Origin: Paenibacillus ferrarius
Lineage (GTDB): Bacteria; Bacillota; Bacilli; Paenibacillales; NBRC-103111
Assembly: GCF_002027705.1 (NCBI RefSeq)
Contig: NZ_MBTG01000017.1
Span: 62,001 to 126,000, forward strand
Direction: 5' to 3'
Length of the DNA stretch: 64,000 bases
Made by a program: the position numbers and the translations under genes. Below, piece after piece: positions 42,515 through 51,654 of this stretch (position 1 is the stretch's first letter; every line of letters starts with the position of its first letter). The notes below the pieces were generated by a model. The model saw nothing but the letters and a program-made list of their open reading frames with translations. It searched no databases and was not told the origin of the DNA.

Positions 42515-44583
42515 AGCGGAATCTCCTTCTTAACGAAGAAATTGAATTTATTGGGCGTAACTATAAGATTGTTGCATTTAAAGGAGGCTCTATAGTTCTT
42601 CAACGAACTGATGGCAATTTTGATACATATGAATTTTGTCTTGAACAGATTCTTTCCGATTCCAGCTTCCGTGGAGGAAAAGCAGATCGTAAGAAACAGG
42701 GAGAATATGAATCGGTTCTTGAAAAACTAACGAAGGAAAAGAGGGATGAAGTAACTTGGAAGTACGAACTTATTCATCCTGTATTGCTACTTGAAAAGAT
42801 TAAGAGCAATGATATGAAGGCATTGATTGAATTCACAGAAAAGTACATCAGTACCTTTCTTAAGAAAGATGAAGATATAAGGAAATTATCACAAGAGGAA
42901 CTGGTCAAAAGGATATTAAAGCAGTTGAAAAAAAACAAAAAATCTATTTGTAGATCCACCTTCATGCGTTATTTAAACAACTATAGGAAACAACAAAGAT
43001 CAGTAGCCATAGGTCGAGCAATCGAGTGTTTTGTTAGGGCAAATGACAAAGAGTATAAACAGAGAAAAGATACATATGCGATAGAAATTTGTAGTCCTAA
43101 GAATCCTGATGAAGTGGTAGATATTATATATACCAAATATCCAGTAGAGTACCATCAAATTATTAAAGACACCATACAAAACGATTACTTATCAACAAAA
43201 CGACTTAAGATTAGTAAGATATCAGAAATTATGTTATCCAAGTGTAAAAAGAAAGGTATTACAGAGTTACCTCAAATTACAGTACGCTCTCTTATTAGGC
43301 AGCTCAGTAAAAAGACTGTTGCTATTTTTCGAGATGGCAAGAAGGGTATGGAGGCCTATTCCACAACTGAGAGAGGATACTCCGAGAAAACTGCACAGTA
43401 TCCGCTACATATTGTTCAAATTGATCATACCAAGCTAGATATTATTGTTGCGGAAGAAACAACACGGCTTCCAATAGGAAGACCATTTATCACTCTGGGA
43501 ATTGATGTATATAGCAGAATGATTTGGTGCATGCATCTTTCCATAGACGACCCTTCCTCTAATAAAGTAAGAAAAGCTATTCATCAAGGGATTTTATGTA
43601 AGCGATCAAAGGAACGATATGGTACTACAAATGAATGGCCAATTTTTGGAGTACCTTCAGTCATCTATTTAGACAATGGCTCGGATTTTACAAGTGATCA
43701 TGTAAAGAGAATGATTAATGAAACGTTAGAATCTGAAGTAAGGTACCGTCCTAGAAAAACACCCCATTATGGAGGTGTGATAGAAAGATTAATGGGATCT
43801 ATTAACACTGGAGTCATTAGTCAATTACCAGGATATACAGGTTCAAATATTCAGGATAAAGGGGATAGAGATCCGTCAGCAGAAGCTCGATTGACAATAA
43901 AAGAAGTTGAAAAATTCGTCGCAAAATGGATTGTCGACGTGTATCACTACAAAGAGCATAAGGGGCTTCCTATAGATTGTAGCGTTCCTTTGGTTCGATA
44001 TAGTTCCGGTTGCGAAGAGCATGGAAATCCACCATTCATTGCCCCGGAAGATGAGGAGTTCTTATCTGTTGAACTGATGCCTAGTGCACTGCATCCTTAC
44101 ACAAAAGATGGAATCACTAAAGATCATATTCATTATCAAGCGGATATTCTTAAATATTTAATAGCCAAAAGAAATGTTAAATACAAGATCAAATATGATG
44201 ATGACGATCTTTCATACATATACATTCAACTTCCCGATACAGGGGAATTTGTCACTGTACCTGCGACATATCCTTCCCCTAAAGTACTTCAAGGGCTTAC
44301 CCGCTATGAATGGCTTAAAGTCAAAGATCGTTTAAGGGAAAAGGGCTTATTAACACGTAAGAATCATATGACGGATGCTTTAGTAATACAGGGCAGAACT
44401 GAACTGCAAGAGATGATTAGTAAAACATTTACCCAAAAGAAAACCTCAAGAAAAATGAATGAAAAGATAGGTGGAACAGTTACCATAACCAATGGTAGAT
44501 CACAAGGCATTCCATCGACTGCAACGGTTTCTCTTGACGATTTATTACTTAGTGCCAAATCTATTCACTTGCAAAGGGGTTAA
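42511..44583 (+). CDS. tnsB: TnsB DDE transposase
   Basis: Binds the repeats at the transposon ends, cleaves the 3' ends and joins them to the target. The 690-residue protein has an N-terminal helix-turn-helix region, a retroviral-integrase catalytic core with D (VQIDHTKLD), D (YLDNGSDF) and E (GGVIERLMGS), and a C-terminal beta-barrel (Mu-type) region. The tail after ~640 is polar and may hold the TnsC-contacting hook. It overlaps tnsA by ATGA. The catalytic triad is intact. Confidence 0.95.
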   Translation: MKRNLLLNEEIEFIGRNYKIVAFKGGSIVLQRTDGNFDTYEFCLEQILSDSSFRGGKADRKKQGEYESVLEKLTKEKRDEVTWKYELIHPVLLLEKIKSNDMKALIEFTEKYISTFLKKDEDIRKLSQEELVKRILKQLKKNKKSICRSTFMRYLNNYRKQQRSVAIGRAIECFVRANDKEYKQRKDTYAIEICSPKNPDEVVDIIYTKYPVEYHQIIKDTIQNDYLSTKRLKISKISEIMLSKCKKKGITELPQITVRSLIRQLSKKTVAIFRDGKKGMEAYSTTERGYSEKTAQYPLHIVQIDHTKLDIIVAEETTRLPIGRPFITLGIDVYSRMIWCMHLSIDDPSSNKVRKAIHQGILCKRSKERYGTTNEWPIFGVPSVIYLDNGSDFTSDHVKRMINETLESEVRYRPRKTPHYGGVIERLMGSINTGVISQLPGYTGSNIQDKGDRDPSAEARLTIKEVEKFVAKWIVDVYHYKEHKGLPIDCSVPLVRYSSGCEEHGNPPFIAPEDEEFLSVELMPSALHPYTKDGITKDHIHYQADILKYLIAKRNVKYKIKYDDDDLSYIYIQLPDTGEFVTVPATYPSPKVLQGLTRYEWLKVKDRLREKGLLTRKNHMTDALVIQGRTELQEMISKTFTQKKTSRKMNEKIGGTVTITNGRSQGIPSTATVSLDDLLLSAKSIHLQRG

Positions 44584-44588
44584 TTTAC

Positions 44589-45521
44589 ATGAATTCATAT
44601 TTAGCATTTGCAACAAGAGTTGCTAACCTGAATGTATCTCATCCTAAAATTGATCAAATATGGTCGATGCTTGATTCAATTCGTACACAAAACAAGTATA
44701 AAGTGGCAGCTACCAAATATGGTCAAAGGCATATATCGGTAATTGGGCCATCTGGCGTAGGAAAGAGCCAAATGGCCTTAAGATATACAAGTAATAATGA
44801 AGGGTTTACTGAAGTAAGTGAAGATGGAATGGAAGAGATTGATATTAGACCAGTTGTGTATATGGAGTTACCAGATCCGTTTACTATTAAGGAGCTGTAT
44901 CAAAATATTTCATATGCTTTAGGATTTCCTGAGATACCCAAAAGAATTACCATCGGTGAGGCACAGCGTCAAGCTTTCCATCTGTTGGATAAACAAAAAG
45001 TTGAAGTGCTGATTTTGGATGAACTTGATTATATATTAACTTCAAATGTTCCTCATAAGGCAGCCATGAATGCTATTAAAAAGGTTGCCAACAAGGCGAA
45101 TATCACTCTTGTTTTGCAAGGCACACCAGAGGCTGAATGCTTACTGAAAATCAACTTTCAGAACTTTCGAAGGTATCCAAAACTTCTAATGAGTCGTTTC
45201 AATGAATGTGATGAAGAATGGTGTGAACTTCTGAGAACAATTGAAGATCATCTCGACCCACCAACCAAGTTGGGCTTTGGTGATGTAAATACTTTACTAC
45301 CAGTGATCCTTCATAGGATGAGTAATGGGCTCTTAGGTATCCTCACACCTGTGCTTCAAGAATTTTATTCTATTCTAGGTGTATTTGATGAAAACTTTAA
45401 CGATTTCTCTAAGTTAGAGTTTACGGAGCATACCATTGAAGTATTAACACAAGCCTATCAAAACATAAATGGAGATCTCACGGAGGACGAGTTCAAAGTG
45501 ATGTTAGCAAAAGGCTATTAA
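44589..45521 (+). CDS. tnsC: TnsC AAA+ regulator
   Basis: ATP-dependent switch that links target recognition to TnsAB. Walker A is GPSGVGKSQ near residue 56; Walker B is VLILDELDYI near 140; a sensor-type region LVLQGTPEA follows, and LLMSRF is a plausible arginine-finger stretch. At 310 residues it is closer to the short TniB/TnsC type than to the 555-residue Tn7 TnsC. It lies 5 bp after tnsB in the same operon. Confidence 0.92.
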   Translation: MNSYLAFATRVANLNVSHPKIDQIWSMLDSIRTQNKYKVAATKYGQRHISVIGPSGVGKSQMALRYTSNNEGFTEVSEDGMEEIDIRPVVYMELPDPFTIKELYQNISYALGFPEIPKRITIGEAQRQAFHLLDKQKVEVLILDELDYILTSNVPHKAAMNAIKKVANKANITLVLQGTPEAECLLKINFQNFRRYPKLLMSRFNECDEEWCELLRTIEDHLDPPTKLGFGDVNTLLPVILHRMSNGLLGILTPVLQEFYSILGVFDENFNDFSKLEFTEHTIEVLTQAYQNINGDLTEDEFKVMLAKGY

Positions 45522-45587
45522 AATGAAATAAGTAAGTCTAATCTATTATCTATCAGGGAATAATGAGAATATCATTATTTTCGGTAG

Positions 45588-47393
45588 GTGATAGAATTGT
45601 TCAAAAAATATCCAATTAAAAGGAGAATAGCTCACGATGAATCATTGCTTAGTTATTTAATAAGTGTTGCTGATTCTCATGGTGTTGATATCCTGATTCT
45701 GCTAGAGATGATCAAGTTAAATGAAAAGTTTAGAATGCACTCAGGAGATTTAAAACGAGTGGACTTCTATCCCGGAAGTATTATTAATCTGGATAAACTC
45801 TGTTACGTGACCAGTTTAAAGCATTATGAAATAAACAATAGCACGTTTACAAATGTAATTAATATATTTAATGAGTCAGCAAAGGGCGAGAGCTGTAGAG
45901 TTTTAAATAACATGATAAGAGAGAATTTATTTTATTGCCCAGACTGTTTAAAGAACTCCAAGCAACTCTCGTTGTTATGGAAAATTGATGGTATTAACAT
46001 GTGTTTTGAGCACCGGTGTAAGCTATTAAGTACTTGTTGTCAATGTTTAGAACCTATTAAATACAAGAATATCCGAGTGATCAATCATTGTCCTCACTGT
46101 AGTAAGAAATTGTCTGATGTTAAAACGGATAAAGATATATCAGAGAATGAATTGAATTATCAAGAATGGTTAATTGATAACTGGAAATACTTACTGAACT
46201 ACTCAGGAAACAGGCTTTCGTCATCTGAGACTGCCTTAAGAATATTATATGTTCTGAATGAACAACAAAATAAGTATAGTAAGGAACTTGTGAAGATGAA
46301 TGGCTACCAAGGTCGTCTTGAGCAACTGTTACAATGTGCTAGGGGGACTTTAACTAAAAAAAAGGCAGTACATATTTCCATGCTCCTATCAACTCTCTAT
46401 TCTCAAGGTATTCATATAAAAGACTTCTTGAAACTCACTCTTCCTACTGAATTTATAGATTCACTTCATGAGAAAAGTATTGGTCACTGGGCTTCCACTA
46501 ATTCATGTATAGCACCTTGGTGTCTGAATTACGGAAAAAAAGGACTTCTCATAGCTACAGGGTCCATGAATAGCGTGAAAAGGGGAAAGGCTCTTACGTA
46601 TTACATGGCCTGCCCAGAATGTGGTTGTGAATATGCTTTGGATAGTGAAAAACATCTTGTTGAAAGGACCTATTTTATTCATGCGTTTACCATTCTGGAA
46701 AAAATAAATATATCAAAACTAACATGGCCTGAGAAGGAAAAGGTGATGGGACTTAAGCGTGACCGTATTCGGAGAGTATTGGCATACTTTCAATCTCGAA
46801 GAACGTTCGCATATGAATGTATTGACTGCATACCTGCAATTGATAATCAATTATTACAGTTACTTGTAGATAAGATTCAACAAGGTACGGATATACAAGA
46901 GATACGGTTTTGGCAACAATGGATTAATTATGATCAGTATCTGTTATACCGATTCCATCACAAGGTTATAAGTATTTTAATTACTAACCCTTATTTGCAG
47001 AAGTCGGGAAAGAACAGCGATCCGTGCTTTAAAAAACTGATAACTGCTACATGCGAGGAATTTTTAAAGAATAATATTAATATCAATCTGCCATCCGTAT
47101 CACTGGCAGCTGGCACCTCATCAACCACAATTAGAAGCAAAGATTGTTCTGATGTTGTAATTAGTTTTAGGATAAAGCAAACGGAGCATAGGCGCGAGAA
47201 GTTAATACAAGAAATTGAACAGAAGGTAATTGCATATTTTGATAAACATGTTGGAGAGAAAATCTTCTCACAGAAGCTTTATGCAGCAATCAATGTACAA
47301 TATCCGTATCTTAAGCTTCATGCATTTTGGCTCGCTGAAAAAATTGAGCAGATGAGGAAAGAACACAACTTGCAAGCACATGATGCAGCTTAG
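45588..47393 (+). CDS. tniQ: TniQ/TnsD target selector, first copy
   Basis: A 601-residue TniQ-domain protein. The N-terminal part carries the family pattern SLLSYLISVADSHG and zinc-binding Cys/His clusters (YCPDCL, CFEHRCKLLSTCCQCL, CPHC), then a long C-terminal region with further Cys pairs (CPECGCEY) and helix-turn-helix-like stretches (VSLAAGTSSTTIRSK) that should read the target DNA. The long C-terminus matches TnsD-type site-specific selectors. The GTG at 45588 is open, but TTG 45597 has TAGGTG upstream and is as likely. It follows tnsC by 66 bp. Confidence 0.9.
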   Translation: MIELFKKYPIKRRIAHDESLLSYLISVADSHGVDILILLEMIKLNEKFRMHSGDLKRVDFYPGSIINLDKLCYVTSLKHYEINNSTFTNVINIFNESAKGESCRVLNNMIRENLFYCPDCLKNSKQLSLLWKIDGINMCFEHRCKLLSTCCQCLEPIKYKNIRVINHCPHCSKKLSDVKTDKDISENELNYQEWLIDNWKYLLNYSGNRLSSSETALRILYVLNEQQNKYSKELVKMNGYQGRLEQLLQCARGTLTKKKAVHISMLLSTLYSQGIHIKDFLKLTLPTEFIDSLHEKSIGHWASTNSCIAPWCLNYGKKGLLIATGSMNSVKRGKALTYYMACPECGCEYALDSEKHLVERTYFIHAFTILEKINISKLTWPEKEKVMGLKRDRIRRVLAYFQSRRTFAYECIDCIPAIDNQLLQLLVDKIQQGTDIQEIRFWQQWINYDQYLLYRFHHKVISILITNPYLQKSGKNSDPCFKKLITATCEEFLKNNININLPSVSLAAGTSSTTIRSKDCSDVVISFRIKQTEHRREKLIQEIEQKVIAYFDKHVGEKIFSQKLYAAINVQYPYLKLHAFWLAEKIEQMRKEHNLQAHDAA

Positions 47394-47417
47394 TAGTAAA
47401 GTGTAGGAGGTGTAATT

Positions 47418-49457
47418 ATGAATGTTGAACGGAGATACGGGGTCAGACCAAAAATTAAAGAAAGGGAGGCACTTACTAGTTATTTATTCCGGATAGCTGA
47501 AGCGAATGGTACTGAATTTACAAAGATTCTTCAACATATTAATGTTCGAACATACTATCAAATGCAATCCAGGAGATATTCTCATTTAGATCTTTTTCCA
47601 TTCAAGCAAATTAATACTTTTTTGCTAAGCCAGCTTTTATGTATGAGTGAAGAAAAGTTGCTTAATCATACATTTTATCCAGCCGTCGTAAAGTTTTATA
47701 ATAACCCTCTAGATGAGATAGACAACATTTCATTGCAATTAAGTTTACTATTGGAAACAAATTACCGACGATTTTGTAGGAAATGTTTATTACATAGCAA
47801 CGGATTTCAACTACTTTGGCAAATTAAAGATATTAAAGTATGTGACATTCATGGAATAACATTGCAATCAACTTGTAATAAATGCGGGAAGCGACAGTCT
47901 TACATCAGAAACCAAATGAAGGAAATCATTTGTGGATATTGCTCATTTCCTCTTTCTTACGGAAATGATGAGGACGATGCTCCCGTTAATTACGATGATT
48001 TAATCTTGAATCAAAACAAACTATACACTATTTGGAAACGGTTATTGTACTCCAATAAGGATTTTACCGTGAATATCGGGCACTTCGATCGGAAGCAGTC
48101 ATTAGCGCTAAGGATGCTATATTTTGGTCAATCTAAAGAGCGGAGTTACAAAAACAGTCACATACAATTTTTGAATAAGGATGAGATTAAGTTTCTAAGG
48201 CTGCTATTACGAGGGCAAAGAACTAAGATAAAACTTTCCATTATAGGAATTATGATTCGGTTCCTAATGAAGAGTGAGATTGCAATAGATGAATTTGGGA
48301 GTATATCAGTAAATCAAGACTATATTAATTCCATTCTTGATAATAATCCAAAAATAGAACTTGGAACATGTCAGACTCCATGGTGTAAATCAAGAGGTAC
48401 ACATGATGATATGCTTAAATATGAGCTTTTAACAAGAGGTAATGAGACACATCATTCCTCAGCGATTTGTAAGTCTTGCTTTATTCCTTATGGTTATCAG
48501 CGTAATACTGAGGTATGGAGCGAGATTGGAAATGTATCCAACTTAATATTGAAATACATTCAACCTATGCTTGAAGCAGGATTATCACGAAACAGAATGG
48601 TTGAATTGATTCCAGGTATATCATTGATAAAGGTTAATGAGTTAATAGGTTACATGTATAATCAGATACTGATACCGACCGAATTCAGGTACCTTAGAGA
48701 TTTGAAGCCCGATTCCGAACTAGTAAGTAAATTCGAAAAGCTCTGGAATGAGGCAGGCAATTATAAAAAAAGAATGGCACAAAAGGCTAAATCAATTTTC
48801 GGATGGAATTTACTGAATTTTTATTATAATTACTATAATAATGAAGTTCAATTATATTTATTGTCTAAAAGCAGAAAGCAAGAAAAAGAGCCAAGAGTAC
48901 ATAAAGAACTTAGTAACAAGCTCGCAGATTACATGGATGCATGTGATCGAGAGAAACGGGTATTTTCATTAAAAGAATTTCATGAAGTTTACGGTGTGTC
49001 AATCCACATATTAAATTATTACAACCTATACGATGAAGTTGCCGCGGCACGTGAAGCTCAGAAAGAATCAATTAAATCTGATCAACGTAATCATTATTGG
49101 TCAGTAACTAGGGAATATGTTACTAGAATGCTGGAAAGTGAGATCCCCTTCAATTGTAACAGTATTTATATAGCAATCGGAAAGGGGAGAGCATGGTTAG
49201 TTCAAAATTGCCCTGATCTTGCACAATGGATCAATGACCAAGTGAAGGTCTCGCAACAACAGCAGGAAGCAATAACGAATAGGCGGGAAAAGAAAATAAT
49301 TGAAGAAACGATTCAATACTTTATAGATCAAGACATAAGAATCTCAAAAAAAAATGTTGCAAAGTATTCTCAAATTAAGATTGAAAAACTTGTTGGAGAA
49401 ACTGAACTTGGTATTTATTATAATGAAGTGATAGATGGTTTGATTACCGCAAACTGA
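47418..49457 (+). CDS. tniQ: TniQ/TnsD target selector, second copy
   Basis: A second, diverged TniQ-domain protein of 679 residues, with the same N-terminal layout (ALTSYLFRIAEANG; CRKCLL; CDIHGITLQSTCNKCG; CGYC), a Cys cluster in the middle (CKSCFIPYGY) and a long C-terminal DNA-reading region. GTAGGAGGTG precedes the ATG, 25 bp after the first copy. Elements with two such genes can use two target pathways, or the two proteins can act as a pair at one site. It has only patchy similarity to its neighbour, so this is not a recent duplication. Confidence 0.9.
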   Translation: MNVERRYGVRPKIKEREALTSYLFRIAEANGTEFTKILQHINVRTYYQMQSRRYSHLDLFPFKQINTFLLSQLLCMSEEKLLNHTFYPAVVKFYNNPLDEIDNISLQLSLLLETNYRRFCRKCLLHSNGFQLLWQIKDIKVCDIHGITLQSTCNKCGKRQSYIRNQMKEIICGYCSFPLSYGNDEDDAPVNYDDLILNQNKLYTIWKRLLYSNKDFTVNIGHFDRKQSLALRMLYFGQSKERSYKNSHIQFLNKDEIKFLRLLLRGQRTKIKLSIIGIMIRFLMKSEIAIDEFGSISVNQDYINSILDNNPKIELGTCQTPWCKSRGTHDDMLKYELLTRGNETHHSSAICKSCFIPYGYQRNTEVWSEIGNVSNLILKYIQPMLEAGLSRNRMVELIPGISLIKVNELIGYMYNQILIPTEFRYLRDLKPDSELVSKFEKLWNEAGNYKKRMAQKAKSIFGWNLLNFYYNYYNNEVQLYLLSKSRKQEKEPRVHKELSNKLADYMDACDREKRVFSLKEFHEVYGVSIHILNYYNLYDEVAAAREAQKESIKSDQRNHYWSVTREYVTRMLESEIPFNCNSIYIAIGKGRAWLVQNCPDLAQWINDQVKVSQQQQEAITNRREKKIIEETIQYFIDQDIRISKKNVAKYSQIKIEKLVGETELGIYYNEVIDGLITAN

Positions 49458-49561
49458 GGTAAGAACTGGTACAATATTTTGGAAGTTTCGAATTGTACAT
49501 AATAGCAGAACTCAAAAAAAGAAAATCGTTTATGAGGATATTTTCTCCCTAGCTTATAAAG

Positions 49562-49593
49562 AAAGAGGATCTCTTTTTTAGAGGTACTCTTTT
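49562..49593 (+). terminator. Terminator of the tns operon
   Basis: AAAGAGGATCTC (49562-49573) pairs with GAGGTACTCTTT (49581-49592) across a T-rich loop, one mismatch and one G-U, running into TTTTTG. It separates the transposition genes from the cargo. Confidence 0.65.
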
Positions 49594-49731
49594 TGTTTTT
49601 TAAATATCAACAAGCGAAGTGCTTTGTAATAAAAGTAAAATAATATATTACTATTACCTAAAAAAGGAAATGACGAATAAATTGTCGAATCCTTTTTTAG
49701 TATTGAGTTGAATAAGGGGATGTTTTGGCAT

Positions 49732-51654
49732 ATGTTTCTAGCAGAATTGAAGATCTGGAATTTCAGAAAATACGGTAGCGGAGAGCAAGATCCTGGAACT
49801 AATAAAGTAAAACCGGGTTTAAACTTAACCTTTAATGCTGGGCTGAATTTGATTGTAGGAGAAAATGATTCAGGGAAGACGGCTATTATAGATGCTATTA
49901 AGTTAGTTTTAACAACCCACAGCAATGACTTTATAAAACTTGAATACGATGACTTTCATATGCCCGTTGGAAAAACGAATGAGGAAGACCGAACCAATAC
50001 ATTGGAAATCCAGTGTTTGTTTCGTGATATTAAACCACATGAGGCAAAAAACTTTCTTGAGTGGTTAAGTATTGAAAGTGATGGTGCACAACAGAAATAT
50101 TATTTGAAGGTTTTCTTAAAAGGAATACGTAAAAGAAGAAGAGTTTTTTATGACGTGAAGGCTGGAACCGACGATGAAGGCAGTCAAATGAATAGTGAAG
50201 CAAGGGCAATGTTGAAAACAACTTACTTAAAACCACTTAGAGATGCAGAAAGCGAACTCGCGCCGCGAAAAAACTCTAGACTTTCCCATATATTAGATAA
50301 TCACCAAGCATTTGATGATAAGGAAGCGCATTATCTGATTCAAGCAATGGAACAGGCCAATAAAGCAATTCTCCATTACTTTGAAGGATTTGACGGGCAA
50401 AAGGATATTGAAGATCAAAACGGTAAACAGTTATTAGTGCAAATCAATACCTATTTGAAAGAATTCACACCGATTAATACACCTTTGAACTCCTTATTTT
50501 CTATAACTGATATGAAACTAAAAACCATTCTTGAGAAATTAAGTTTGGAACTATCCTTAAATAAATCAGGTTTAGGATCCCACAATTTACTATTTATTGC
50601 TGTTGAGTTGTTATTGCTAAATCGTGAAAATTATTCTGGATTAAAAGTTGCACTAATTGAGGAAATCGAAGCTCATATTCATCCTCAAGCTCAACTTCGA
50701 TTAATAGAGTTTCTTCAACTGGAGTCAGAGAGATTAGGAATTCAACTTATTTTAACCACGCATAGTACAGTACTTGCTTCAAAGGTCTCCTTAAAAAATT
50801 TAATTCTTTGTAATAATGCTCTGTGTTTTCCGATGAATTCCGAATCAACTCTATTGGAGGAGGGAGACTACTCCTTCTTGGAAAGATTTTTGGATTCAAC
50901 AAAAGCAAATTTGTTTTTTGCTAAAGGAGTCATTCTGGTTGAAGGGGATGCTGAACACCTATTACTTCCGACAATCGCTGAAATTATTGATAGACCACTT
51001 TCAAGGTATGGAACATCACTAGTTAATGTTAGTAGCACTGCTTTTCTTCGGTACTGTAAGATATTCCAAAGGCAAGACGAGTCTAAAGGTAAAATGAACA
51101 TACCAGTTGCGGTAGTAACCGACAATGACATTAAACCAAATCTGTATAAAACAGTAGATGCAGATGCAACAACTCAAGCTGAAATAGACCCTGAAGCGAA
51201 CCGGAAGCGGAAAATTGAATATTATTCAGGCCAATCGGTAAAAGCTTTTGTATCTTCATTATGGACCTTAGAATATGACTTAGCTGCGGGTGGAAATTTG
51301 ACAAAAGAATTCTATAGAGCTGTTTTGTATGCGAAGAGGATTCAGGGAAGTGAACGATATGGGTTAACGCCTGAAAAACAAAAGGAATGTGACGAAGAGG
51401 TAGAGTCCTCGTTTGTTCAATGGCAACAAGAAGGAAAGTCAAGTGATGAAATTGCTTTTGAGGTCTACCAGGGCATTATGCTTAAAAGAGGAAATAAGGT
51501 ATCCAAGGCTATAGTTGCGCAGTGTTTGGCTAAGATTCTTCACGAACAGCCAGATAAGGTTACCCTAAAATCTAAAATAATTGGTGATCAAAAATTAAAA
51601 TATATTGTAGAAGCCATTCAGTATGCAACTAGTGGTACTCAGGGTGATTTATAA
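49732..51654 (+). CDS. OLD-family ATPase/TOPRIM nuclease, Gabija GajA-like
   Basis: An ABC-type ATPase domain comes first: LKIWNFRKYG, then Walker A GENDSGKTA (~residue 44-52), and the signature/Walker B block LIEEIEAHIHPQAQLR with TTHS. A TOPRIM nuclease follows: VEGDAEHLLLP near 404 and VTDNDIKP near 462. This is the class 2 OLD layout. Paired with the UvrD-like helicase in the next gene it resembles the Gabija anti-phage system, in which GajA nicks DNA when nucleotide levels drop. At ~640 residues it is longer than the studied GajA. The frame opens at TTG 49708, but ATG 49732 has AAGGGG upstream and starts at the family N-terminus. Confidence 0.87.
   Translation: MFLAELKIWNFRKYGSGEQDPGTNKVKPGLNLTFNAGLNLIVGENDSGKTAIIDAIKLVLTTHSNDFIKLEYDDFHMPVGKTNEEDRTNTLEIQCLFRDIKPHEAKNFLEWLSIESDGAQQKYYLKVFLKGIRKRRRVFYDVKAGTDDEGSQMNSEARAMLKTTYLKPLRDAESELAPRKNSRLSHILDNHQAFDDKEAHYLIQAMEQANKAILHYFEGFDGQKDIEDQNGKQLLVQINTYLKEFTPINTPLNSLFSITDMKLKTILEKLSLELSLNKSGLGSHNLLFIAVELLLLNRENYSGLKVALIEEIEAHIHPQAQLRLIEFLQLESERLGIQLILTTHSTVLASKVSLKNLILCNNALCFPMNSESTLLEEGDYSFLERFLDSTKANLFFAKGVILVEGDAEHLLLPTIAEIIDRPLSRYGTSLVNVSSTAFLRYCKIFQRQDESKGKMNIPVAVVTDNDIKPNLYKTVDADATTQAEIDPEANRKRKIEYYSGQSVKAFVSSLWTLEYDLAAGGNLTKEFYRAVLYAKRIQGSERYGLTPEKQKECDEEVESSFVQWQQEGKSSDEIAFEVYQGIMLKRGNKVSKAIVAQCLAKILHEQPDKVTLKSKIIGDQKLKYIVEAIQYATSGTQGDL

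Noticed and set aside
41009..49457. CRISPR-associated transposon
   Set aside because: No cas genes or repeat-spacer array seen; both target selectors are long TnsD-type proteins.
41480..49655. Shared ATATATTACTATT segments near 41480 and 49645
   Set aside because: Short and in very A/T-rich DNA; no wider similarity, so probably chance.
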